Assembly (NCBI GenBank): GCA_027924585.1
Contig: BSBM01000106.1
Span: forward strand, 44,597,501 to 44,661,500
Direction of reading: 5' to 3'
Length of the DNA: 64,000 nucleotides
DNA from: Larix kaempferi
Taxonomy: Eukaryota > Streptophyta > Pinopsida > Pinales > Pinaceae
In this document: in pieces, positions 48,206-61,800 of the stretch
How positions within the stretch are numbered: position 1 is the stretch's first letter
How the letters are laid out: each line of letters opens with the position of its first letter
Notes under the pieces: model-generated
Database searches by the model: none
The model's input: only the letters and a program-made list of their open reading frames with translations
What the model was told of the DNA's origin: nothing
Translations under genes and position numbers: made by a program

Positions 48206-51200
48206 AGTCAAAACCCAAAAATTTCCGAAAAATTTAAAAAAATTTAAGATAGCAAACAATGTTATTAAATGCGGTCATTTAACTGTTTGTTTAACTTACA
48301 TAATTGTAAATGTGTCTGAATGATCTTTTGTTATACTTAAATGTTATTATGGGTTTCTCTTTTCCGTTATTGATTGTTTTACTATTTTGCAACCTCAAGG
48401 GGGAGTTGCCATAGCAAACTGGGCTTACTTAGCTTTCGAGCTAATGCATCAAACTGTCTTTCTCTTACAGATATACAGGTAATGTGCGGGTCGCTACAAT
48501 TAAATCTTTAAAGTATTATAATCCATTTATCTGTTCCAAAATCACTCAATAAAATGTCTAAGCATGCTAACCAGGTTATCAGGTGTTTGAAGGTAGCTCT
48601 CTGCCTATGACCTTCTTCTGTTCTTACTGTTATTGAATTAGAAACTACTAGAAAAATATGATAACTATATCTCTGAAGTATCCATGAATTAAACAACTCC
48701 ATGGAATAATTGTTCTTGATGATGATACTGTATTGCAGATACGCTTCATAATAGCACAGTGAAAAATAACTTACTTGTTTTTAGCATTAGCTAGATATTC
48801 TATCATTTACAAGTCTCCTCTTAACATCTCAGGATTTGTATGAATTGGAAAAATTATTCTTATGTCAATGTTCCAGAAATTATAAGCTATCTTGAGTAAA
48901 CTCATTTAATTGTTATAAGGAATCAGAAACAGTTGAATGATTGTTACTGTATCGTAATGATAAGTGAAATAATCTAACGTAACTTTGATCCAAGGTTAAG
49001 AATTATGTAACTCGAATCCTTCATGTGGAATTCACCTAGAGAAGGACTGAATGTAACCTCTAAATCCAATCTCATTTCATTACTGATAGACTGAAGGTAA
49101 AGATCCATGTCTTGCACATGAGGTTATGGTGATTTGAGAATGTCATAAAAGGTTTTTTTATCAACAAAAAGGCGCTTGTATTGCACCCTTAACTTTATTA
49201 ACTTTTCTAATGCAATTACATTTTCTTTATGTCTAGAATACTCCAAGACTGGATTTTTAAATGATGTTTATAATGCAATGAATTGATAATTCAAGTTTGG
49301 ATCAATATTAGACAAGAATTTAAAACATTATTGTAATGTTTTGCTTGTTAAAAGTATGGTAGTTAAACTATGGTAATGCAACCATTATGATCACCGTGCA
49401 TTAATTTTGTTACCCTTACTATGGTTTTTAGTTGACAACAAAGGATGATATTCTCATCGAAATCCTTGGACACTAATGACAAATGCATGATCTATTGGTT
49501 TATAGGGAAAGTGATATTGTTCACACTACAAAGCTCGATGGCAATGATTTGAATCATGGATTATAATTAGCAGTCTTAACTATGGGTCATGACCCTAATG
49601 GAATATCCATGTTATCATTTTAATTTGCAATCAATTGTTGGAAATCTCCATTGTAGAACTATGGAATTCGACGCACTGCATAATAATATTAAAAGGCTAC
49701 GTGGTTGTATCTACACCAAGTGTAGATGATATTTAAGCGTTGATTGAAACCCTACATTGTCATTTTCCCTTTTCCTTCGGGCTTGGTCTCTCGACGAACC
49801 CTTCTGGTTCGGTCTCCACTGTTACAGTGTGCTAGCAACTGACGTGCTGCCTCAAACCTTCGTATTTGTTCATGGCATGGTCTGGGAGTCATTGCTTTTG
49901 TTGTTTGGCAACTGCGAGGTTGTTATGACCTAGGGTTTGTCTTTTTGCTACTCGTATTACCCCGTCTCGGCTTCCATCGTTTGCATTGTTCCTAAATTGG
50001 TTATGTTTAAGCTTCTCGGATGGATGATAACCCGTTGCTTCTGGTAACTCGTCCTCTGGTGCAATTGCTGGTGCTTAACCTTCTTTGTCTCGTGGCTATC
50101 AATCTATCTACTGTATTTCGAACTTCATTCATCTATCGGTAAGCTACAGGTTTCCCCTTCGTCTTCTACATACAAGAATTTGTTTTAAACTTCAAACAAT
50201 ATATAAAGTGATGACTAATGATACTTCTTTGTTGCAGGCCCTGGCTCCATTCGCAAGGCAGATGACTCAAGCTTCGGCTGTTGGTTGCTTAACCGGGTAA
50301 GCCTGGTTTTCACCATGGCGTTCCTCCTTATTGGTTGTCTGCATGGTTTGGTTTTCGATCTGAACAAGTGACACAGAAATTACAGTGGCCTTGCTAAATC
50401 TTTTAACTGTAGCTTTAAATGAAATACTAAGGGTTTAACCCTGCGTGGTATTAGGGTGTTACGGCTTCAGTTGTTTGTAAATTATTATTCTTGCATTCGA
50501 TAAATAGGGTTTGCTATAGAAGATTAAATGTGAAATTTGAAGAGAACAAGGTTGTGAGCCTGTTCTGTAAATGAGGTTACGGCCTTGGTTTTTATGTTTG
50601 TTACTGTACTCCATAGCTCTTTTAGAGTGGTCAATAGGGTTCTATAATAATACTTTTTAAGTACGGTTTTCCTGTGCTTGAGAATTTTTATTTTGTTACC
50701 ATACTTTTGAAGTATTAAGGGTTCCACCCCAGGTTTTGATGATATAAAATATTAAAAGTTTCTCCTGTACATGCCAGCTGATGTTTAAAGCGTATATTTG
50801 TAATTTTCTCTGTTTTTATTAAGTGCTTAAGTTATGAATTGAGGCTGCGGCCATAGATGGAAATCATTGTAATGAGTTTCAATGTTTGGATAATACGACT
50901 TGTTAAAAATCTCCTGTATGTTTTGAGCTGATGTGTGTGGCATATTTTCAACTTCATGTTTAAGATTTTCAACACTGTGAAAACTGGGCTGCGGTAGTGG
51001 TGGAATCGTGGCTTGAGATCTTAGTATTTAAATTACTGGATAAACTGGGAGGATGGGATTCCATTCTACATTTACAGTGGTGATTTTATTAGATGATTAT
51101 TATGTTATTAGGAAATAGGTCTCTATCGATACTGTGAATTCATGTAAAGGTCATAACTAAAATATTTGAGCTCGATAATGAGCTAAATATAATGTTCTGT

Positions 51201-52756
51201 CATATTGTTTTATGACTTTAGGGTAAAAAAAAATGGAAGTTTAAGAAAACAAATATATACTAATTTGTTTAAGCTCGACCCCGAGCTAGATACTATTCTA
51301 ATTTTGTTTCTTCTGTTTAAAAGTTAGTAGCTAGGTCGAAGCTCTGCCAGTGGTTTCTTGTTGTAGAAACTGGAGAGATAGGGTTTTGATCGAACTCCAC
51401 AGTCACAATTTTTGTTTAGTTAAATAATCAGTTTGTTATGACTAAGGCTTTGTCGAAATAATTAATTAAATGAAAGATATATTGTACTATTGTTTGGTTC
51501 GATGTTGAGTCAATTAGGGTTGTGCTAGTCCTTTCGTATGTTCAGACAATAACTAAATAAACCATCTGTTGTAATTTGGCTCATTCATTTGTGTGACAGA
51601 TAATGATTTGTACATTTGTTAGCTAGGGTTTGTATCTTTATAAGCTATTCTAATTATAGCTATAACTTCTTCTGCAATATTATCTATGATAATATTATTA
51701 CTGTAGTTTATATGGTTATATTTATTTCTGTTCCTATGATTGTTTTAACGAGTTTATATTTCCAGAAAAAAATATTTACTGTATAATGAAACTCTACTTA
51801 TCTATTTAACTATTGTATTAAACCAGGTTTTAAAATCAAAATAACATCCTATTACTTACAATAATAACAATGTATAGCAAGCATAAAAGAAAATACCTTA
51901 ACCATAAGATAATAATGTTAATAGGAAATTGTTGAGACACAATAACTCTACAGAATCTATCTATTGCTATTCTGATATACTATTTTACTAACTACTTACT
52001 CTTCAGACATTTATAATCAACTCATCACACATTTATTATGAATTGACAACATAAGGAGATAAATGGCAGAACCTGTTTCTGGGGACAACAACAGCAATGG
52101 GAGGCTATTCCTCCCTACCAACTCCTGGAGAGTGCCCAGACAGCACTTCTCAGGACCCCTGAGCTTGCTCTGGTCTCCCTGGTTGGAACTAGGTGCAGCA
52201 AACAATTCTCTCAGCCCAAACAGCTACAATGGAACCAAGTTACTGCAGCATTCCTCTCAAACAACTTCCTTACTGTATAATTCCCTCTTCCTCAATGGGG
52301 CTCTTAAATAACATTCACCTGAATGTATTCTCCCTCCAGAACAACTGAGCCCCCAATTCAGTTTATTGAGTACTATTTAAAAGATTGCCTAGGTCTTTGT
52401 TGGGTTAACTGTCATTAATGAGCCACCTGCTCAAATTCCACTTTCTTGGGGAATCATGACCCCAAATATAGGGAAGTTGCCACCTACAACTTAGGGAGTG
52501 TTTGAGGATGCTGCCACTTGTCAGTTGCCTTTCCACCTAGTTCCATCCAGCAGTTTGACCAGTAACCTCTTTTTAACAACTCTCCCATGCTGTTGTCTCC
52601 ATAATTTATTTATTAATAATAAAATATTCAGAATTACATTCCATTTCTAGTGACTCTGCTGAGTCATCCATTCCTACTTAGCATTAAATTTAACATAATG
52701 TTTCAGGAATATAATGAAATAATTACATAATTTTTACAAAATTGGGGTATGTGACA
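48206..52756 (-). repeat. Gypsy D 3' LTR, about 4.55 kb
   Basis: Minus-strand order is: pol end, purine tract, then TGTCACATACCCC (52756) opening the LTR, which ends at GGGTTTTGACT (48206). The last 1.18 kb (48206-49387) is nearly identical to 57664-58845, confirming an LTR pair. The end is AGTCAAAACCC on the plus strand rather than the TG expected. Open frames inside are short and unsupported. The plus (antisense) strand shows an exon-like layout around 50139-50298, described under findings. Confidence 0.75.
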
Positions 52757-52775
52757 TACACACCCCCTCAAAATG
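52757..52775 (-). other. Gypsy D polypurine tract
   Basis: Minus-strand TTTTGAGGGGGTGTGTA directly precedes the LTR start. Confidence 0.6.
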
Positions 52776-52796
52776 TAACATCGTCCTCGATGTTAC

Positions 52797-55028
52797 TTAT
52801 TCCTCATCCTCAGCCACCTTCTGGAATAGATTTGGGTATGCTTCCTGCATCTTACTTTCCAACTCCCATGTGGCTTCTTCAGGACTAAGGTGCTTCCATT
52901 GCACCTTCAGCTATCCAATTGTGCGGTTCCGCAGAGTAATTTCCCTCCTCCCGAGGATACAATCCGGTTCCACCAGAACTTCCCCTTCTAGTTCTACCTG
53001 TACAATGTTCCAATCAATAACATGAGTAGCATCATGAACGTACTTTTTCAGAACAAAAATATGAAAAACATTGTGTACTTTTAAATTAGGTGGTAATGCT
53101 AGCTCATAAGCAACTTGACCAATTCTAGATAAAATTTCAAACGGACCACAGTAACGTGGTGCTAATTTTGCACAACTCCCCAATCTTAAGGAGCTCTTCT
53201 TTGGTCTTACCTTTATGAACACATGTTCACCCACTTGGAACTCTTTAGGAGTCCTTTTCAAATCTGCTTGGCTCTTTTGCCGATCCTAGGCAATCTTCAA
53301 ATTTTTCTGCACTTGTTTCACAATTTGTTCCATTTCTTTTAATAATTCCGGACCTAACACTAATCTATCTACTGGATTATTCCAAGAGATAGGAGTGTTA
53401 CATTTACGCCCATAAAGAATTTCAAAAGGGCTGAACTTAGCTAACGATTGATAGTGGTTATTGTATGCAAATTCTGCTAAATATAAATAATCTTCCCACT
53501 TACCTGGTTGATCCTTAACATACATTCTTAGCAGATCTTCCAATACCTGATTAACTCTTTCAGTCTGTCCGTCCGTCTGAGGATGGAAAGAAGTGCTGAA
53601 ATTTAATGTTGTGTTTAATCCTTTAAACAAAGATTTCCAGAAATTTCCAGTGAATTTAGGATCCCTGTCTGAAATAATGACCTTTGGGACACCATGTAAC
53701 CTAAAAATCTGCTTCAGAAATATATCAGCTATGTTTGCAGCCTTGTAGGTGGTTTTAACAGGAATAAAGTGTGCTGATTTACTTAATTTATCTACTACCA
53801 CCATAATTGAATCATTCTGATTTTGATTTCTGGGTAAGCCAGTAATGAAGTCTAAGCTGATTATTTCCCACTTCCAACTAGGAATAGGCAAAGGTTGCAA
53901 TAACCCTGCTGGATGCTGATGTTCTGTTTTTACCTGTTGACAGTATAAACATCTAGCTATATACTTAGCTGTTTCAGATTTCATATTAGGCCAAAAATAA
54001 TATTTTCTCAACATGGTGACTGTTTTCTGGTAGCCTGGATGCCCTGAGTAAGGGGTTTTATGAACTTTGTCCAGAATTAACAGTTTAACTTTAGGTACAT
54101 TTGGAACATACAACCTGTCTTTAAACAATAAAAATCCATCTTTATTTAAACTATAACCCTTTATCAAGTTTTCTGTAGGTTTTTCTTTAGCTGTAGCTTG
54201 TAAATTTTGATAAACTTCATCCAATTTTGTCCCTTCAGCCAACTGTTCATTTAAATCAGAGGTATAAGTGCTGATAGCTGATATAAAATTCAGCCTTGCA
54301 TTTCTGCTCAAAGCATCAGCCACCTTATTTTCCTTTCCTTTTATGTGCTGAATTTCAAAATCATATTCACATAAGAAGGCCAACCATCTTGCTTGCCTTG
54401 CATTTAAGTTAGGATGATCTAAAAGGTATTTTAGACCCTTGTTATCAGACATTAAAGTAAACTTTCTACCTATTAAGTGATGTCGCCACATCTTTAAGGC
54501 ATGAATAACAGTAGCTAATTCTAAGTCATAAGTGGCATAATTGTTTTCATGAATTTTCAGCTTCCTAGACTCATAGGCAATGACATGTCCATCCTGAGTC
54601 AACACTCTGCCTAGACCATCATTACAAGCATCGGTGCAAACCATGAAATCCTTATTAGCGTCCGCTATTCTTAGAATAGGCGCAGTTGTTAATAAAGTCT
54701 TCAGTTTCTTAAAGCTTTCATCACACTTCACGTTCCAATCAAACTTCTTGCCTTTCTTTTGCAAGGAAGTGATTGGGTTGGCTATTTTTGAAAAGCCTTC
54801 AATGAATCTCCGGTAATAACCGGTAATTCCCATGAAGGACCTAACATCTGTTACGTCTTTTGGTACTAGCCACTCCTCGATTGCCCGGATCTTTTCAGGA
54901 TCAACTGAAATCCCTTACTTGGTGACTACATGACCTAAGTACTGGATTTCATCTTTGAAGAAGTCACACTTACTGAACTTCGCAAAGAGTTGCTGCTCTC
55001 GTAGTTCTTGTAAGACTATCCGTAAATG
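52797..55028 (-). pseudogene. Gypsy D pol 3' part: RNase H, integrase, chromodomain-like tail
   Basis: One frame from the frameshift at 55029-55035 to a TAA at 52797, with TAA at 54915 and TAG at 53286 and 52911. Order: end of RT ([19 protein letters not shown]), RNase H ([53 protein letters not shown]), integrase zinc site ([28 protein letters not shown]) and triad ([27 protein letters not shown]), then GPFEILSRIGQVAYELALPP and a C-terminal chromodomain-like segment (LKVQWKHLSPEEATWE). That last segment identifies a chromovirus-type Ty3/Gypsy. All domains are of normal length, so few lesions separate it from an intact frame. Confidence 0.9.
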
Positions 55029-57489
55029 TTTTTTTATGCTCCTCTTCATTCTTACAATAAATTAAAATGTCATCGATGAATACGACAACAAATTTATCTA
55101 AGTATTTATGCATTATGTTATTCATTAGGCACATAAATACGGCTGGAGCATTAGTAAGCCTGAATGGCATTACGACAAATTCGTAATGTCCATACCTCGT
55201 TCTGAAAGCTGTCTTAAATATGTCCTCTTCTTTAATCCTCACCTGATGATAACCCGATCTCAGGAATATCTTAGAGAAAACCGTAGCTCCACATAGCTGA
55301 TCAAACAGATCATCTATGCGAGGCAACGGATATCTGTTTTTAATTGTCATCTTGTTCAGTTGACGGTAATCTATGCAAATTCGCATAGTTCCGTCCTTGT
55401 TTTTAACAAAAATTACTGGTGCTCCCCAAGGGGACACACTGGGTCGAATGTAATTCTTATCTATTAACTCCTTTAACTGAGATTTTAATTCGTTAATCTC
55501 CAAAATATTCATACGATACGGAGCTTTGGAACTGGGTACAGCACCTAGTACTAGTTCAATTGTGAAATCCAGCTCTCTCTTGGGAGGTAATCCTAGAATT
55601 TCCTCCAGAAAAACATCTGTAAATTCATTTACTACAAGAAGATCCTCAACTTTTATTTTTCTTAAATCAGATTTAGCTGCCTCATCTGTAATAGTTACAG
55701 CATAGGCTTTGCATCCTTTTCTGACTGCTCTTTTAAGTTGTAAAGCAGAAATCTGCCTAATTACAGTTTTCCTAGGAATACCCTTAACCGTTACAGGATG
55801 TTCATGTTTATTCACACATGTAAAATTTTTGTCAAAACAGTTTAAAACTACCTTATGTTGTTCTAACCAGTCCATACCGATAAGTATGTCATATGAGCCA
55901 AGCAGCAAAACATTTAATTTAACAGTAGTCTTAAAATCATTCATATCCAGGACACATTCCTTAACATAACAGTTTACCTTCCTTTTTGCCCCAGTGGCTA
56001 ATTGTACTGACCAAGAATTATCAAACCTTTCAACAGTCAGATTACATTTTTCTACTAGCTGGGGTGAAATATAACTAAGACTAGCACCTGGATCTACTAA
56101 AATAGTTACAGGGATTTTGTTAATCATGCCTCCTACTTCCACCATGGAAGTTTGATAGTCAGCTTGGCGGTTCTCCAACGCTGCGTTGATTCAGGCCATA
56201 GTCCCTGCAAAGTCTCCAACAGTCATTTCATCTTATATAGTATGAATATTGCCATTTGGTTTCTTCCAATTTGGGCAGACTGATGCATAGTGTGGGCCAT
56301 TGCATTCCCAGCATTTAACAGGCTCGTTGCGTTCAAAATTCTTAGTATAATTTCCATGATTGTTGGAAACCTCCTTGCTACCCTTGAAGTTATTGGAATT
56401 ATTAGCAACTCCAATTTTGCTTCCCTGGAAGTTTTTACCATTAAAATGGTTTCTGTTTTTATTATTCTTGAAATTTTTCTGGGGTACAAACTCCTTTTTC
56501 CTGTACTCAAACTAATTGCTGTTCTTTTTAGCCTTCCAGTTGGCTATCCGTTCTTTCTTTTTATTCTGTTCAAAACAGAAATTAGCCTTTCGCATAGCTT
56601 CTTCTAGAGTTTTGGGGTTATCATATTCGATTATGTCCTTGATATGATATGGCAGGCAGCTAAGGAACCACTGTATTTTAGGTTTCTCTTCAACAAAATA
56701 CGGCACATATCTTAACAGACTTAAGAACTTATTGTTTAAGTCCTTCATCATCATAGATCCTAGCTTTAACTCATAAAATTCCTTGGCCCTTTCTTCATAG
56801 TATTGTTCAGACAAAAATTTCTTTTTGAAGTACCTTTTAAAGGTACTCCAATTGACTTCTTTTTCTTTGATCCCCTTGACCCTTTTCAGGTCTTGCCACC
56901 ATATGTCCGCCTTTCCAGAAAGGTTATAGATGGCCATTCTTGCCTTCAGCTGATTTGAATAGTTGTATATCTGGAAATACTTTCTCATCTCGGATAACTA
57001 GGATTCTGCCTCTTCTCCTGTTTCAGATTCTCCATTGAAAGTTGGAGGTTTTATTTTCTTGAACTCCCCAGATATCTCCTCATAAGGTCTGTACTTTTTC
57101 TTTCTGCTATATAACTCAGCCTCACTGCTGTCACTAGTAGTGTGATAGCTGTGTTGTTCCCTTCTTCCTTCAGATGATGAACTGCTGTCTGATTTAGCTA
57201 ATTTCACCCTTTTTGACCCTTTTTGATGACTAGCTTCTTCAGATTCAGCTCGTTTGCTTCTTCCTTTAGTTTGAAATTTTTCTATCAACATCTGATTTAA
57301 TTGCTCTTGAGTTTTCAGCATCCTTTCATTATCCTTCTTGAATATTTCTATCTCAGTATTTAAACCTTTTATGGTCTGCATCAGTTCCGAGGAGTGAGCA
57401 ATTACCTCTTCTATCACAGGTTCTCTAGACATCTGTCTTGTCGCAGTGTTTGGAGATTCCTCCTTGGCATATTCTCCTAGCTTTTCCAT
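54970..57489 (-). pseudogene. Gypsy D gag, protease and reverse transcriptase
   Basis: One frame from MEKLGEYAKEESPN (57489) with stops at 56998 (TAG), 56512 (TAG), 56233 (TAA) and 56191 (TGA). Gag has a coiled segment (EIEIFKKDNERMLKTQEQLN), a charged S-rich linker, the Gag core (MRKYFQIYNYSNQLKARM, FKRYFKKKFLSEQYYEERA) and a knuckle (CWECNGPHYASVCP). Protease has [12 protein letters not shown] (DPG rather than DSG, which is frequent in plant Gypsy). RT has [32 protein letters not shown] and [18 protein letters not shown] seven-A run at 55029-55035 then throws the frame, and the reading continues one frame over. The first ATG lies about 155 bp from the primer-binding site. Confidence 0.9.
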
Positions 57490-57644
57490 ACCTCCCTGTT
57501 AGATTCAGAAAAAGGAAATTTTCTGCTCTGTATTTATGAAACAGAAATACAAGTTAGTACATTATTTATATATATATAAATTTTTCTTTTCATTGTCACT
57601 GTCTTGCGGAAACTAGTTGAGTCACCTCAAGGCCTAGTGTATGA

Positions 57645-57661
57645 ACCATGCTCTGATACCA
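57645..57661 (-). other. Gypsy D primer-binding site
   Basis: The minus strand reads TGGTATCAGAGCATGGT, a strong match to initiator-Met tRNA, just inside the 5' LTR. Confidence 0.9.
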
Positions 57662-57663
57662 CA

Positions 57664-58845
57664 AGTCAAAACCCAAAAATTTCTGAAAAAATTAAAATTT
57701 TTTAATATAGCAAATAATTTTATTAAATGCGGTCATTTAACTGTTTGTTTAACTTACGTAATTGTAAATGTGTCTGAATGATCTTTTGTTATACTTAAAT
57801 GTTATTATCGGTTTCTCTTTTCCGTTACTGATTGTTTTACTGTTTTTCAACCTCAAGGGGGAGTTGCCATAGTAGACTGGGCTTACTTAGCTTTCGAGCT
57901 AATGCATCAAACTGTCTTTCTCTTACAGATATACATGTAATGTGCGGGTTGCTACAGTTAAATCTTTAAAGTATTATAATCCATTTAGTTGTTCCAAAAT
58001 CACTCAATAAAACGTCTAAGCATGCTAACCAGGTTATCAGGTGTTTGAAGGTAGCTCTCTACCTATGACCTTCTTCTGTTCTTACTGTTATTGAATTGGA
58101 AACTACTAGAAAAATATGATAACTATATCTCTGAAGTATCCATGAATTAAACAACTCCATGGAATAATTGTTCTTGATGATGATACTGTATTGCAGATAC
58201 GCTTCATAATAGCATAGTGAAAAATAACTTACTTGTTTTTAGCATTAGCTAGATATTCTATCATTTACAAGTCTCCTCTTAACATCTCAGGATTTGTATG
58301 AATTGGAAAAATTATTCTTATGTCAATGTTCCAGAAATTATAAGCTATCTTGAGTAAACTCATTTAATTGTTATAAGGAATCGGAAACAGTTGAATGATT
58401 GTTACTGTATCGTAATGATAAGTGAAATAATCTAACGTAACTCTGATCCAAGGTTAAGAATTATGTAACTGGAATCCTTCATGTGGAAGTCACCTAGAGA
58501 AGGACTGAATGTAACCTCTAAATCCAATCTCATTTCATTACTGATAGACTGAAGGTAAAGATCCATGTCTTGTACATGAGGTTATGGTGATTTGAGAATG
58601 TCATAAAAGGTTTTTTATCAACAAAAAGGCGCTTGTATTGCACCCTTAACTTTATTAACTTTTCTAATGCAATTACATTTTCTTTATGTCTAGAATACTC
58701 CAAGACTGGATTTTTAAATGATGTTTATAATGCAATGAATTGATAATTCAAGTTTGGATCAATATTAGACAAGAATTTAAAACATTATTGTAATGTTTTG
58801 CTTGTTAAAAGTATGGTAGTTAAAATATGGTAATGCAACCATTAC
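57664..58845 (-). repeat. Gypsy D 5' LTR, subfamily-A part
   Basis: Aligns over about 1.18 kb with 48206-49387 with few differences, then stops matching abruptly after GGTAATGCAACCATTA. It carries the GCTTACTTAGCT module at 57881. Confidence 0.8.
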
Positions 58846-61800
58846 TTTGCTTATGATAAACTTTGGAATTATATGATGTATTTATGTTAACTTGCGATAC
58901 AGTTTTTCTTTATATCTGCTGACAGTTTGCTTTCTGATGATGATGAAGGGGTCCTATGGGGTACCCCGAGGCTTACTTAGCTATGTAGCTAAATCATTTG
59001 AATCTTGATGTTGCAAAACACAGGTAAGAGCGATAAATACAAGTTGTCCTACAGTAATGTTCTGCATTCCAAAATTGTATTATAAAACTATAGAAAAGGA
59101 TTATTTTCCTTTCATCAAGTCAAGTATACTAGTTAACTTCATGTAACGTTGTCCGGGTTCGTCATCCTGGTTTGTTTTAATTGAGTTATAGTTTGAATAC
59201 CTACGTTTGTAAATTAATACAGAATTAGAAGAACCTTCTCATGAAATCCAGTTTAAGGAAAGCTGGCTTTGTAGTTCATAACATATGTCTCAACCAATAC
59301 TATGTAGATGTCGATGTAATAGTTCAATGTATTATCTAGGTTATGATAACTTATTCAATATTACAGGGTCAAGGAATAAGCATCATCTTACTAAATGTAA
59401 TCACTCCTCTATGCTATTGTATAGTGATATATTCATTTATATCGTGGATTATTTAATATGCACAATGATTTAGTATAATGTGACAATACATATCTTGTTA
59501 AAAATGTGCATTTGTGAAAACATAAACTATATGCAAAGTACCATGCATTTCCTATAGTATGTAAACTATATACAAAGTACCATGCATTTCCTATAGTATG
59601 TAAACTATATGCAATGGTATAAGATATGAGGCTATATGAAATATGATCATGTAATAACTTTAAACCTAAGTTCGATGCCTTGTTGATACAACACAAAGGG
59701 TGGTAAACTATGGACTTACAACATTATATGTTATATTATGTTGCAGCCATAACCTTCGTGCCAAATTTCGATAAGGACAAGGTATTAATGTCTTAATGGT
59801 TATACGATGGCAGGCATTCGTATCCAGTCTTAGCATTAAAATCTCCTATCTACTACCTTGGTGGACATCCTGGTGGCTGCTATTGTGGTGAATGTCACGT
59901 GAAGACACCGTAAGAATACTGCCAATGCTGTCGAGTTGTGAAAGGTTTAACTTAGAAGTATACTGAGCTGGACCCTGTGGTGGAAGTGGTAATTAATCTG
60001 GTCTTAAATGGATTTATTGCTCATAATACGATGTGCATTGTTGGCAGGGTATCCATCGTTGATCTCGTGATGCTCTTGGGTTTTGGAATAAACCCTAGTC
60101 TTCCACTATGTCTCATCGAGGTTGTTTCTTCGGCATTCATTTTGCAGTGGTTGGAGTGTTGGAGAGGCTGACAAGCCTGCGAGTTTATATGGTTTGTTAA
60201 CAGTGTGTGAGGGCACCTCCCAGGTTTCGAACCATGACCTGTAGGGAAATTACAATCATTATTTATAGTATTAAGGGACAAGCCATGAAATGAGGGTTCT
60301 GCATAGGCTTGAAGGGTTGAATGATTCAGGATTAACGTCAGTCTAAATGAATACTCAGTTTCGATCCACAGTTGCATTAAGAAGGTAAAGTCTCAGTTCT
60401 AGAATGTGGTTGTTGCCTATATTTTAATTTCAAATCTTTGTAATGCATCCTTTTAACCATTCAATGGTTTTGATGGCAAGTAAACTCGTCTACAGGGTAC
60501 TATGTTTGAAGCTAGAAGGAGATACTGCTTACACAACCGGTAATCCTTGGTGGTTTCCTTTAGGTTACTCTTGGCAATGTTGGTTGTTGTTTGGTGTTAG
60601 CCGACAACTGAGGTTTTTGTGTCTGGTTGAGGATTCGGCTGTCGTTGTAATATTTTGTGAGCCACAAGATGAATATAGAGAGGATGGGATCCTCGACCTA
60701 CTTAGAGCATTTCACTATAAAATTATTTATTGAAATGTAATATCTGTTGAAGGGTTTAACCCTCGGTCGTTTTAATGAAGAAGACAAGATTCTGTAACTT
60801 GATGTTGTTTGTATTCGTCGTGTTTAAGAGCACTGCTCCAGGACCTATGTTAATATATTTTAATGTTTAGCTTATGAAATGCTTGATATCGTTAAAGGCC
60901 AAGAGCCAAAGGCCATGCCTCATTTTGTGCGCTCAAACCTTGAACTTGTTCCTTTTATTGAAGAATTACTTTGACAGGTTTAAGAGGTCGAACTATGTGA
61001 TAATAACCAGTCTCGTTTATCTATAGTTTTGTTGAATGATGCTTTGATTAGATTGTTTTACTGTTGATGCCGAATGTATCGTTCATCTAAGTTTGCGTTG
61101 TACAGGTTAATGAAAATCGTGACCGTGTTAAAGAACTATTGAACATGGGCAAGGGAATTAGTGTGTAGACATATCTAGGGTTTTGTATGTAGCCTGTAGG
61201 AATGAGGAAGGAATCCTTAAATAGATGAACTTTTTTTTGTGCATTCTATGTGATTCGTCAAGTATCGAATGTTTACTGAAAGTTATGATATGTGTAGCTA
61301 GGGTTCTGCCAAATGGGATGTTCGCCACAAGCAAAGTTGTTTGCTTGTCCAAATATTTATAATATTAACGATGAGATGAATGTTACTGCCCAGTTTACTT
61401 AGTATGTTTGTATTGATGGTTATTTTTTGATTCATGAATGTTGGTAACTGTCTGATGCTATAAATATACTACAAAATGTTTGAAAGTCTTATTAGGAAAT
61501 TCTAATGGATAGGTACAATAGTAAGAGGCTATAAATATCTTTTGCAAAGGTTTAGAAAACATGGAAAATTTAAACCCTATTTTAATATGTTTCTGCAAAA
61601 GTAGAGATAATAGAATGTTTGAATGATATGAATACTGTTATGTTAGTTTTTGCAGCATTTGAATTTCGTAAGAAATGAAGAAAGACTAAAGTGAAGAAAG
61701 ATAAGATCATGTGTATTTAGTATTTGTTGTAAGTAAATAGTTACTCTGTAACTAAGCCCTAGGTTTATGTAGAAACCTAGAACTATTTTAGTTTTCTGAT

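Noticed and set aside
47514-48323. His-, Ile- and Met-rich frames of 190-234 residues
   Set aside because: Triplet-repeat artefact of the GAT and GA arrays.
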